A stretch of DNA of 49,631 bases from Promethearchaeota archaeon (GTDB lineage: Archaea > Asgardarchaeota > Lokiarchaeia > Sigyniarchaeales > SOKP01). Position 1 is the first letter of the stretch. The number at the start of each line of letters is the position of its first letter. Made by a program: the position numbers and the translations under genes. Under the pieces are notes generated by a model. That model ran no database searches, had not been told where the DNA came from, and saw nothing but the letters and a program-made list of their open reading frames with translations. The stretch is taken from the NCBI GenBank assembly GCA_029838195.1, contig JALGVJ010000028.1, positions 1 through 49,631 of the forward strand, given 5' to 3'. Positions 34,005 through 42,110 of this stretch are shown here, piece by piece.

Positions 34005-34718
34005 TTAATCCTTTTCAAATTCTTCCAATGAAAGTTCTCCTTCAATGTATAGCTTCTCTTTCTTCTTGTCCGCATCTTCCGGACGTTTAGAACATGAGGA
34101 AAGATGTCGAGCTAAGCGGGCATACATTTTCCCACAATATGGGCATTCTAATTTTTCTTGTTGTTGCTTTTTCGTGGAGGTTTTTTTCTTTTTTCTTCTT
34201 GTTCCTTTTTTTTTCTTTTTCTTAGCTCTTGATGGCAACACGTCATCAATTGTTGCATCTTCAGGGGCTAATTCACAGATCTCGAGATGGCCTTCAATAT
34301 CATCCGTGATTTCTCCACAGTAAGGACATTCTAAAGTTCCAATATCTTCTGCTTCTATGTCTTCTTTACTAGTTTTCCTCTTTTCATATTTTAATTCAAT
34401 TTCTTCCTCTTCCTCGAATTCGTCAACGGATAAATCAATTTCTTCTTCAACCAACTCGAAATCTTTTAGTTCTAATTCCTTTTCTTTGATTTTTTTCTCC
34501 GCTAGTCGTTTACTTTCTTCATATACTTCGGTGATCCTGCGGTCTGTTTGTGAATATAGTGAACACACTTGACAAACGTAAGCATGGGTGCCTAATACCA
34601 GATCTCTTGCGTCGCAATAACATAACGGTTGTAAACTATTACTATAATCTCCTTTGGGATGAAGGTGCTTGCAAGCGTTTTTTCTTGAAAATTTTAATTT
34701 TTGCTTTCTTCTAGGAAT
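34005..34718 (-). CDS. Zinc-finger protein with two C2HC (UBZ4-like) fingers; apparent ATT start
   Basis: A conventional reading gives 187 aa from GTG 34568. The frame continues upstream for 50 codons with an extra Cys-rich module (C-K-H-L-H, PLCYC, YVCQVC) until a stop at 34722-34724, and contains no ATG, GTG or TTG. ATT at 34718-34716 stands 7 nt after GGTGA and is the likeliest start (about 237 aa). Middle: an acidic stretch. Then two C2HC fingers separated by a polylysine region: 'CPYCGEITDDIEGHLEIC' and 'CPYCGKMYARLARHLSSC'. The C-P-x-C-x11-H-L-x2-C spacing resembles ubiquitin-binding UBZ4 fingers (RAD18 type). The gene follows the JAMM-TPR gene by 117 bp on the same strand. A link to ubiquitin-like signalling is inference; the fingers could also bind nucleic acid. 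Confidence 0.65.
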   Translation of the reverse strand: MPRRKQKLKFSRKNACKHLHPKGDYSNSLQPLCYCDARDLVLGTHAYVCQVCSLYSQTDRRITEVYEESKRLAEKKIKEKELELKDFELVEEEIDLSVDEFEEEEEIELKYEKRKTSKEDIEAEDIGTLECPYCGEITDDIEGHLEICELAPEDATIDDVLPSRAKKKKKKGTRRKKKKTSTKKQQQEKLECPYCGKMYARLARHLSSCSKRPEDADKKKEKLYIEGELSLEEFEKD

Positions 34719-34835
34719 TGTTTACTCACCAAAAAAAATGGCAATTACTGAGATATAGAATGATTTATAAAATAAGTTTATTATGGTTTAAAGAATTAAA
34801 CCTTCAAATTATCATTTTTAGCACCTAATTTTTAA

Positions 34836-36413
34836 CTAAAAGTTAAAATGGATGGATTGAAGATCGGTAATGATCTTATTTTTAATAGTGAAATTCTGGA
34901 TGTTGGGAAGTAAATCTTCAATTAGATCCTTTAGGGCTTTGATTTTTTGAATGAGCATTTCGGGTTTATAAAGGGGAGATGACCTCAAAGGGTGCCCTCT
35001 CATGATTCCCTTGTTGTAATTTTCAATAGCTTCGCGGAGAAATAAACCTGCCCTGTCAGGTTCATTTAATCTAGCTTGATATGTCAATCCTATTCGTTCA
35101 AAAGATAACCCCGCCCCGACATAGTCTCTTGCTGCTATAAAATGTTTTGCGGCTTCTTGGAGTTCTTGTAAAGCACGTTCTATCTGGTCTATTTCGTTTT
35201 CTTGTATTGTTTTTAGTAATATATACCCCTTTAAATAATGACCTTCCCCAACATGGAATAAATTTTCGTGTTGGTTTGCAAAATCCATAAACTTTTCAGT
35301 GAATTCTTCGGCTAAAGTGAAATGTTCATTATTAATGCATTCAATTATGAGTTCACGGTATATTTCTAATACACGCGTGATCCGTTGTAATTTTTCATGA
35401 ATATTAATTGCTTTAGTGAATAATTCCACGCCGGAAACGGCATCTTTATTTTTAAACGCAATTTTTCCCTCATGAAAATATTTTTCCGCTTGTTCTAGTT
35501 CAATCTCGTCATCTAATTGCTTTAAATGGTGTTCAAGAGATTGTTTTACGGCCGAGTCATTAAAAATAATTTGCTCATCAAGGGATAATTCTTCAAACAA
35601 TTCTGGCTCTAAAGGATTTTCCTTTACTCGTGCTTTATTAGCTGTGGGGTCTATATACTCTTGACTCCAGTATTCTCCATAAGCTGATTGAAGTGGTTTG
35701 CCTTCTTGAACTCGCTCTGACAATTCTCTCATGAGACTGGCGAAAAAATATTTATTTAAACCATCGATAACATAATCCACGGCATGGTAATTATTTTCAA
35801 AATTAGGATCATTAAAATCTAAATTAATATTTGTAATCCGATAAATCTCAAAACCGGTATCATATTTTGTAATTTCATGGGCTTGCCCATTCTCGTCATA
35901 GATTTTTTCTTTTTTCTTTTTACCCAAAAGCGTATGGTCGTAGACCAGTCCAATGGCATCGTCATTTACTCCCTGAAAATATAGCTGATTAATTAGATCA
36001 TCTATCGAAAAGAATGGGTTAAATCCGGGGTGAGAATGAAACCATCCAATTATATAATTTTTTTCTCCTTTTTGAACGCATTCCTCTTGAATGTTGCTAA
36101 TAAAAACATAATGTTTTTCCTCCAATTGGACATCCGTGGAATGTCCGAACGTAAGAGCCTCAGCTCTGACGACATGAACAAAGTCTTCATCTGAATATCC
36201 AATTAACACACCATATACTTCTTTCCAATCATTTTGAGGCATTGAATTATTTGCAAATCTATTTGCATATAAAATTATGGTTTTATATGCTTCTGCTGAA
36301 ATTATTACGGGTTTTTCATTTTTAGTTGTTTCTTGATGAGATTCTATTTGGGATCCGTCTTTCTCCTTTTTACTATTAAAATCGTGGCGTGAATCTTTAA
36401 AATTTTCTGACAT
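34836..36413 (-). CDS. JAMM/MPN+ metalloprotease fused to TPR-like repeats
   Basis: A 525-aa protein. Residues 40-200 are an MPN domain with a complete JAMM zinc site: E65 (EVYGVLIG), H126-S-H128-P (WFHSHPG), S136 and D139, in the exact E...HxHx7SxxD pattern of Rpn11, Csn5 and AMSH isopeptidases. Residues about 300-480 are helical pairs with a TPR-like look ('YFHEGKIAFKNKDAVSGVELFTKAI', 'GLSFERIGLTYQARLNEPDRAGLFLREAI'). Family members remove ubiquitin-like tags; Asgard archaea are known to have ubiquitin-type systems with Rpn11-like enzymes. The TPR fusion may select substrates. No ubiquitin, E1 or E2 is in the window. Cytosolic, with no signal peptide. Confidence 0.85.
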   Translation of the reverse strand: MSENFKDSRHDFNSKKEKDGSQIESHQETTKNEKPVIISAEAYKTIILYANRFANNSMPQNDWKEVYGVLIGYSDEDFVHVVRAEALTFGHSTDVQLEEKHYVFISNIQEECVQKGEKNYIIGWFHSHPGFNPFFSIDDLINQLYFQGVNDDAIGLVYDHTLLGKKKKEKIYDENGQAHEITKYDTGFEIYRITNINLDFNDPNFENNYHAVDYVIDGLNKYFFASLMRELSERVQEGKPLQSAYGEYWSQEYIDPTANKARVKENPLEPELFEELSLDEQIIFNDSAVKQSLEHHLKQLDDEIELEQAEKYFHEGKIAFKNKDAVSGVELFTKAINIHEKLQRITRVLEIYRELIIECINNEHFTLAEEFTEKFMDFANQHENLFHVGEGHYLKGYILLKTIQENEIDQIERALQELQEAAKHFIAARDYVGAGLSFERIGLTYQARLNEPDRAGLFLREAIENYNKGIMRGHPLRSSPLYKPEMLIQKIKALKDLIEDLLPNIQNFTIKNKIITDLQSIHFNF

Positions 36414-36499
36414 GAATTTAAAAAAAATCTGAAAACATTATTTTTTTCTTCTAAAAAATAATAAAAATAGTAATATAAAATTTTATCTTTCCTTGGAAG

Positions 36500-37714
36500 T
36501 TAAATCACGCTATTTCTCTTCAATTCTCGTATTTCCTCTTCCGAGTAGTTTAGAGACCTTAATATTTCTTTTGTATGCTGTCCAACTTTAGGAGCTATTG
36601 ATCTTATCGTTAATGGGGTTCTTGACATTTTGATGGGTGAGGCAATATTTTTTAATTTCCCTAATTTTGGATGAGTCGTATTAACAATCATATTTCGTGC
36701 TTTGATCTGAGGATCTACACATGCTTCCGCAAAAGTTTTAACTGGCATCACGCAAGCATCTAAGTTTTTAAAAACTTCGAACCATTCATCTCTTGTCTTT
36801 TTTTTAAATTCTTTTTCTAATTCTTTAAATACTTTTTCCTTTTCTTCTCCTTGTACGGTCTGTTTTAACATGAGATCCTCACGACCTAATCCTTTGCAAA
36901 GAGCATGCCAAAATTTCATTTCAATTGCTCCTACCGTAATATATTTGTCATCTTTCGTCTTATAGATGGAATAAAATGGAAAATCTCCATGAAGTGGGTT
37001 TTTGGTATCAATTTTTTGATTATATGACTCTGAAAAATGATGAGCAGCAGTCATGGGGATGAATGAGAATACGGTATCCGTCATAGAAATGTCTAAATAT
37101 TGGCCAATCCTCCCTTCATTACGTTCTCTTTCGATTAAGGCGGCCAATATTCCTATGGTTGAGATCAACCCACCTCCAATATCTGCAGATTGCATGCAAG
37201 GAACAATAGGTGGCTGCTCTTTATCAACTTCATTAAAAACACGTCTCGGTCGATTTTGATCTAACATTCCGCATATTCCAACATAATTTAAATCGTGTCC
37301 GGCGTTTTTCTCATAAGGCCCATCCTGACCATAGCCCGTTAAAGAGCAATAGATTATGGACTTGTTAAATTTAGAAACTGTTTGATAGTCTACTTCTAAT
37401 TTTTCCGTAACTCGAGGTCGAAAGGACTCTACAATGACATCTGACTTTTCAACTAATTTGTAAAATATTTCCTTGGCTTTTGATTTTTTAAGATTTAATG
37501 TCATGGATTTTTTATTTCTCATGATGATATGATTAAAGGCGCTAACCCGCGTGTGGTCTTTTTGAAAAAAAGGGGGAGGATTAGCATAAGGAAAGTTTGG
37601 ATCCTCTACTCGAATGACATTAGCACCTAAGTCTGCTAAGATCATCGTGCAATATGGACCAGGCAACATTCTCGTGAGGTCTATAACCGTGATATTATCT
37701 AAAGGTAAAGGCAT
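36500..37714 (-). CDS. CaiB/BaiF family (class III) CoA-transferase
   Basis: A 404-aa protein with the family hallmarks: 'VIDLTRMLPGPYCTMILADLGANVIRVE' at the N-terminus, 'KSMTLNLKKSKAKEIFYKLVEKSDVIVESFRP', 'CSLTGYGQDGPYEKNAGHDLNYVG' (with the catalytic aspartate in GHD) and 'ARNMI' near the end. Members transfer CoA between carboxylic acids (formyl-, crotonobetainyl- or phenyllactyl-CoA transferases) or epimerise 2-methylacyl-CoA (alpha-methylacyl-CoA racemase). Which of these is not decidable. Complete length for the family. It lies 86 bp upstream of the JAMM gene on the same strand and just downstream of the phosphodiesterase; no functional link is obvious. Confidence 0.9.
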   Translation of the reverse strand: MPLPLDNITVIDLTRMLPGPYCTMILADLGANVIRVEDPNFPYANPPPFFQKDHTRVSAFNHIIMRNKKSMTLNLKKSKAKEIFYKLVEKSDVIVESFRPRVTEKLEVDYQTVSKFNKSIIYCSLTGYGQDGPYEKNAGHDLNYVGICGMLDQNRPRRVFNEVDKEQPPIVPCMQSADIGGGLISTIGILAALIERERNEGRIGQYLDISMTDTVFSFIPMTAAHHFSESYNQKIDTKNPLHGDFPFYSIYKTKDDKYITVGAIEMKFWHALCKGLGREDLMLKQTVQGEEKEKVFKELEKEFKKKTRDEWFEVFKNLDACVMPVKTFAEACVDPQIKARNMIVNTTHPKLGKLKNIASPIKMSRTPLTIRSIAPKVGQHTKEILRSLNYSEEEIRELKRNSVI

Positions 37715-37763
37715 GATAATTAATGAGATTGTTCATGAAAATTAAATTTAATGTAAAAAAAAA

Positions 37764-38270
37764 TCATAATTCTATGATTTCTGCTTCCATTTTCTCCGTA
37801 TCGATAATTGCAAACGTTCCTTTCCCAGTTAAATACCCACATGCTTCGCCGGGATTTACAACTAACACGCCATTCCCCAATTTTTTACTCATCACGGAGT
37901 GCGTGTGTCCAAAAAGCACAATATCAAATTTTCCTGAACTTGCAATGGCATCCACCGTTTCTTCATTAGGCATGTGAGAGGCAAAAACTCGTCTCTTATC
38001 AAGAGTTGCGATCAACTCATTTCCTACTAGATTGCAAATCTGACCTAAATTTTCTTTCAAAAAAACTCTGTCGCCATCGTTATTTCCAAATACTCCGGAA
38101 AAATTATGTTTAATTTTTTCATTTAAAGAATCAAACCATCGAACGACAAAAGCAGAATTGTAATCTCCACAATGGATGAGGGCATCCACGTCTCGTTCGT
38201 TCATAATTGAAACTGCTTTTAAAATATTATCCCGATTATCATGGGTATCGGATATTACAGCTAATTTCAT
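37764..38270 (-). CDS. Metallophosphoesterase, YfcE/MJ0936 type
   Basis: A 168-aa calcineurin-fold phosphoesterase. All five metal-binding blocks are seen: 'ISDTHDN' (D8, H10), 'CGDY', 'FGNNDGD', 'ASHMP' and 'FGHTHS'. The size fits the small archaeal/bacterial MJ0936-YfcE family, which hydrolyses phosphodiesters such as cyclic nucleotides or model substrates. The frame opens with TTG 38282 four residues earlier, but ATG 38270 aligns with the usual MKLAVISDTH start. The physiological substrate is unknown. Its end lies 49 bp from the CoA-transferase start on the same strand. Confidence 0.9.
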   Translation of the reverse strand: MKLAVISDTHDNRDNILKAVSIMNERDVDALIHCGDYNSAFVVRWFDSLNEKIKHNFSGVFGNNDGDRVFLKENLGQICNLVGNELIATLDKRRVFASHMPNEETVDAIASSGKFDIVLFGHTHSVMSKKLGNGVLVVNPGEACGYLTGKGTFAIIDTEKMEAEIIEL

Positions 38271-38417
38271 GTTCAGCCACAATGATTTCTTAATTGATTG
38301 AGGATTTAAATTAAGATATTATTATTATGAATATAAATTATAATAGATAAATTATTAGTTTTGTATGTTAAGTGTAATTTTATTAATCCATTATGGAAAA
38401 AATCAAGGGTAAAAAAA

Positions 38418-39494
38418 ATGGTTAAAGAATTTTTTAAAAATGAAAAAATGGCAATTGAGCAAAAAGTGAATGAATATTTCGAATCTCTACTTAGTTCCCA
38501 AAAAGATCCTCTTTTTTATGATTTTTTAACTCAATTAAAAGAATTCATCCTAAATCTTGAAGCTAAAAGAATTCACCCCGTCCTCCTCATTGCCGCTTTC
38601 ATGGGCATCGTCAATCCTTTATACGTACAAGATCAAATTGATGAAATTAGAAAAGTAGCAATCTCCGTGGAACTTCTTCATAATGCTCATTTAATTCATG
38701 ATGATTTAATTGATGAAGATATATTGCGAAGAAATAAACCAACTTTTCACGTGCAATTGAAGGAAGAACTAAAAAAGATAATTGACGCTAAGCAAATTTC
38801 AAAAAATAATGAAATTTTAGCTATTTCTTATGGGGAAAAAATGAGCGTCTTAGGTGGCTCCTTTGCTTATCTCCTCGGTCTGGACATCATTAAAGCTTCA
38901 AAATTCTCGGAAAAACTAAAATTAATGGCAATTAAGGAATATTCCGAAGCTATGGATTATATTATAAAAGGACAAATCATAGAAGAATACATGTATTACC
39001 ATGACATAACGATGTCTCTTGAACAGTATCTAAGTATAGCAGAATTACTCAGAGCCCGCTTATTCGAAAAATCTTCTAAAATTGGTGCCATCTTAGCAAA
39101 AGGAAACTTGCATTATCAAATAAAACCACTTTCAAATGCCATGCTAAAAATTGGACAAGCTCATGCGATCATCGATGATATTTTAGACCTTCATGAGGAT
39201 ATTCAAAATAAGAAAAAAAAAGTCATCTATATCCTGGCATTACAAAATACAAATGAGGAAGAATCTCGAATCCTTAAAGAAATTTATAATAAAGAAAGAG
39301 TTTCGCAAAATGATATCAAGCGAGTAGAAAAAATTTTTGCCTCCACGAACGCGCCCGTCATTGCCGAACATCTTGCAAAAAATCTCATTGAACAAGCAAA
39401 ACAAGATTTAAAAGATATCTATCCGGATCTTAATAAAAAGCAGAAGATTTTCTTTAATGAATTCAGTGATTTTCTTTTCCTTCGCAAGATTTAA
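38418..39494 (+). CDS. Polyprenyl (geranylgeranyl/farnesylgeranyl) diphosphate synthase
   Basis: A 358-aa trans-isoprenyl diphosphate synthase. The first aspartate-rich motif is 'LIHDDLIDEDILRRNKPT' (DDxxD preceded by H) and the second is 'IIDDILDL'. Both bind Mg-diphosphate. These enzymes extend DMAPP with IPP to give the archaeal lipid chain precursor. The frame is open from TTG 38361, but ATG 38418 is preceded by AAGGGT and gives the typical length; ATG 38445 is also possible. Residues on the N-terminal side of the first DDxxD that set chain length are not bulky aromatics, so a C20 or longer product is likely (weak inference). It diverges from the phosphodiesterase gene. Confidence 0.88.
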   Translation: MVKEFFKNEKMAIEQKVNEYFESLLSSQKDPLFYDFLTQLKEFILNLEAKRIHPVLLIAAFMGIVNPLYVQDQIDEIRKVAISVELLHNAHLIHDDLIDEDILRRNKPTFHVQLKEELKKIIDAKQISKNNEILAISYGEKMSVLGGSFAYLLGLDIIKASKFSEKLKLMAIKEYSEAMDYIIKGQIIEEYMYYHDITMSLEQYLSIAELLRARLFEKSSKIGAILAKGNLHYQIKPLSNAMLKIGQAHAIIDDILDLHEDIQNKKKKVIYILALQNTNEEESRILKEIYNKERVSQNDIKRVEKIFASTNAPVIAEHLAKNLIEQAKQDLKDIYPDLNKKQKIFFNEFSDFLFLRKI

Positions 39495-39668
39495 AAATTT
39501 TTTCTACTCCATTAAGAGTAATTTTTCTTTTGAAATTAATCCTATTTATCTATTTAATTTTAAAGGTAAAGAATAAAATCTATATGAATTGATTCTTTTC
39601 TAATAATAAGCACGGAAGCATATTAATTAGTGCTTCAAGAAATAAAATAGAAAGAAGGGAGAGATTGA

Positions 39669-40580
39669 TTGATACTACAAAAAGTTCCTCCAGAACAAAT
39701 CATTATCAGGCCTCCCGTAGAAGCATATTCCGTTCTAATTCCTGTAACAGGGGGTTGCTCATGGAATAAATGTCGCTTTTGCGGTACTTACGGGGGTGTT
39801 TATGGAGTAATTCAAGATTATGCTATTAGGCCTTTAGAAGACGTACTACGGGATATAGATAGTTATTCTGAACGAAATTATCACGGCTTTCCTGTATTTT
39901 TAGCGGGAGGAAACCCAACTTCAGCACCGACAGATTATCTTGTTAAAATATTAACTCATGTAAGAAAGAAATTAAAAAATGTCCCAAGAATCAGTTGTTA
40001 TGCTAAAGCTCTAGATATCTTGAGAAAAACCGATGATGAATTGAAACAATTAGCCGAAGCAGGATTAGATATTGTATACATGGGTTTAGAATCTGGATCG
40101 AGTAAAATTCTAAGAATAATGAAAAAAGGAACCAATGCTCAATCCATGATCATAGCGGGAAAGAGAGTGTTAAAAGCCGGAATTAAACTTTCCTTATACG
40201 TAATATTAGGGTTGGGAAGTTATGAATTATCTGAAGAGCATGTTAAAGAAACAGCGAGAGTTTTAACAGAAATTAATCCAACAATATTTAGATTTAGGAC
40301 CTTAAATATTTTACCTAATACGCCTTTATGGGAAGATTATAAAAGTGGTAAATTTCAATTATTAAAACCGGTTGATTGTTTAAAAGAAGAATATGAGATC
40401 ATTGCAAATTTGGGGCCAAATGTTACATCCCAAGTATATAATGATCATATCTCTAATTATTGTTCCTTAGAATCATTGAATATTAAAGAGGATAGGGAGG
40501 TTTTTCTCAAGACCTTAGAATCATATATTAATGATCCGAGAATTAAAAATTTGCCTCGCAAGAATTTGACTCACATGTGA
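39669..40580 (+). CDS. Radical SAM protein (copy 2, CX4CX2C cluster motif)
   Basis: A 303-aa radical SAM enzyme related to the protein at 33024-33950: same 'RPPxEAxS' opening, 'YMGLESGSSKILRIMKKGTN' and a similar C-terminal part. The cluster motif is C30-x4-C35-x2-C38 (GCSWNKCRFCGTY), one residue longer than the canonical spacing; this CX4C form is known in several radical SAM subgroups. The start is TTG 39669 with AAGGGAG about 8 nt upstream. It is probably monocistronic. Function unknown; a methylthiolation or coproporphyrinogen-type role cannot be distinguished from sequence. Confidence 0.85.
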   Translation: MILQKVPPEQIIIRPPVEAYSVLIPVTGGCSWNKCRFCGTYGGVYGVIQDYAIRPLEDVLRDIDSYSERNYHGFPVFLAGGNPTSAPTDYLVKILTHVRKKLKNVPRISCYAKALDILRKTDDELKQLAEAGLDIVYMGLESGSSKILRIMKKGTNAQSMIIAGKRVLKAGIKLSLYVILGLGSYELSEEHVKETARVLTEINPTIFRFRTLNILPNTPLWEDYKSGKFQLLKPVDCLKEEYEIIANLGPNVTSQVYNDHISNYCSLESLNIKEDREVFLKTLESYINDPRIKNLPRKNLTHM

Positions 40581-40812
40581 TTTTCAATCTTATTACTCCT
40601 GAAATAAAAAATTAGAATTATTTTAAGATTTCATGAAAATTATCTAATTTTTTTAGATTCTCTTCATGTTTAATTAAAATTTCACGTGAGCTCTTTAATA
40701 TTAATTGATGCATTAAATATGTTAAATATTAAAAATTTAAAATTTAATAACGAATAAGGTTTCATTAACAAGCTAATTTTGTAAAGAAATAAACATGAAT
40801 GAGTTGATTTAA

Positions 40813-41985
40813 TTGGGTTATATATATGGCATCTTAGGAGCTGGGCGGCAAGGTACAGCTGCAGCCTATGATATGGGAAAATGGGGTGAAGCGGAAAAAA
40901 TTAAGATTGGAGATTTAAATTTAGAAAATGCAAAGCGCGCATGTGAAAGAGTTAATGATTTATTAGGTGCTAACATTGGAGAACCATGTAAGGTGGACGT
41001 GACAAAAAAAGAAGAAGTTATCAGCATGTTAAAAAATGTTGATTCTTTTTTAAGCGCCGTTCCCTATTATTATAATTTAGATATCGCCAAGTGGGCAATT
41101 GAGGCGGGAGCTTCCATGTGCGATTTAGGTGGAAATACTAATATCGTGAGGGAGCAACTAAAATTGGATTCGGAAGCAAAAAAAGCTGGAATTAGTATTG
41201 TTCCTGATTGCGGTCAAGTTCCCGGAATGGGTACTTCATTATGTATGTACGCCATGAGTTTATTGGATGATCCTCGGGACGTATACATGTGGGATGGAGG
41301 GTTACCTCAACATCCAAAACCCCCTTTTAATTATCTCCTTACTTTTAACATTGAAGGATTAACTAATGAGTACGCCGAGCCAACAATATTCATTCGGGAG
41401 GGAAAATTAGTTGAGATTCAACCTCTTGAAGAATTAGAGGAAATTGATTTTCCTCCTCCAATTGGCAAGTTGGAAGCTTTTACAACGGGTGGAGGAACTT
41501 CTACCGCCCCGTTTACATTTGAAGGAAAGTTAAGAACCTATCAAAATAAGACCGTGCGATATCCGGGACATTATCACCAATTAAGAGCTTATTGGGATCT
41601 AGGATTATTTGATCTAACACCTATCACCATTAATGGAAACAAAATAGTTCCTAGAAAGGTGTTTCACGCTCTTTTCGAACCAAAAGTTAACATTCCAGGA
41701 GAAAAAGATTTAGTCCTCATTCGAGTTAAATGTTTAGGAAAAAAAAATGGGAAAGATCATGAGATCTCCCTCGAATTAATTGATTATCATGATGATAAAA
41801 CGGGCTTTACAGCAATGGAAAGAACAACGGGCTGGGATGCGTCTATCGTAGCAATCTTAATGGCTCATGGAAAGATTAAAAAAGGCGCAATTCCCGTTGA
41901 ACTTGCCGTTCCGGGAAAAGTTTTTTTCGAAGAATTAGTCAAGAGAGGATTTGAAATTTCTGTAAAAATTACGGAAATAATTTAA
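40813..41985 (+). CDS. Saccharopine dehydrogenase-like / lysine 6-dehydrogenase-like oxidoreductase
   Basis: A 390-aa protein with an N-terminal NAD(P)-binding Rossmann domain ('YGILGAGRQGTAAAYDM') followed by 'VDSFLSAVPYYYNLDIAKWAIEAGASMCDLGG' and 'VPDCGQVPGMGTSLCMYA', the saccharopine-dehydrogenase family pattern. The length and the segment 'GGGTSTAPFTFEGKLRTYQNKTVRYPGH' match lysine 6-dehydrogenase-type proteins more than the longer saccharopine reductases. It would oxidise or reduce lysine-derived imines. The start is TTG 40813. No other lysine gene is next to it; aspartate kinase lies 25 kb away. Function at substrate level is inferred. Confidence 0.8.
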   Translation: MGYIYGILGAGRQGTAAAYDMGKWGEAEKIKIGDLNLENAKRACERVNDLLGANIGEPCKVDVTKKEEVISMLKNVDSFLSAVPYYYNLDIAKWAIEAGASMCDLGGNTNIVREQLKLDSEAKKAGISIVPDCGQVPGMGTSLCMYAMSLLDDPRDVYMWDGGLPQHPKPPFNYLLTFNIEGLTNEYAEPTIFIREGKLVEIQPLEELEEIDFPPPIGKLEAFTTGGGTSTAPFTFEGKLRTYQNKTVRYPGHYHQLRAYWDLGLFDLTPITINGNKIVPRKVFHALFEPKVNIPGEKDLVLIRVKCLGKKNGKDHEISLELIDYHDDKTGFTAMERTTGWDASIVAILMAHGKIKKGAIPVELAVPGKVFFEELVKRGFEISVKITEII

Positions 41986-42110
41986 TTGCGAATAAAAAAC
42001 GTAAATTTTTTTAAAAGAATTTTCTTATTAATCAGAATCCATAAATATTTTAATATACTTTTTACTATTCTTCAATATTCTTTTTTTAGAATATAAAAAG
42101 GTGAGTGCTT

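Noticed and set aside
34045..34323. 92-aa ORF rich in serine and phenylalanine on the plus strand
   Set aside because: Antisense of the polylysine and acidic regions of the zinc-finger gene; low complexity, no start signal.
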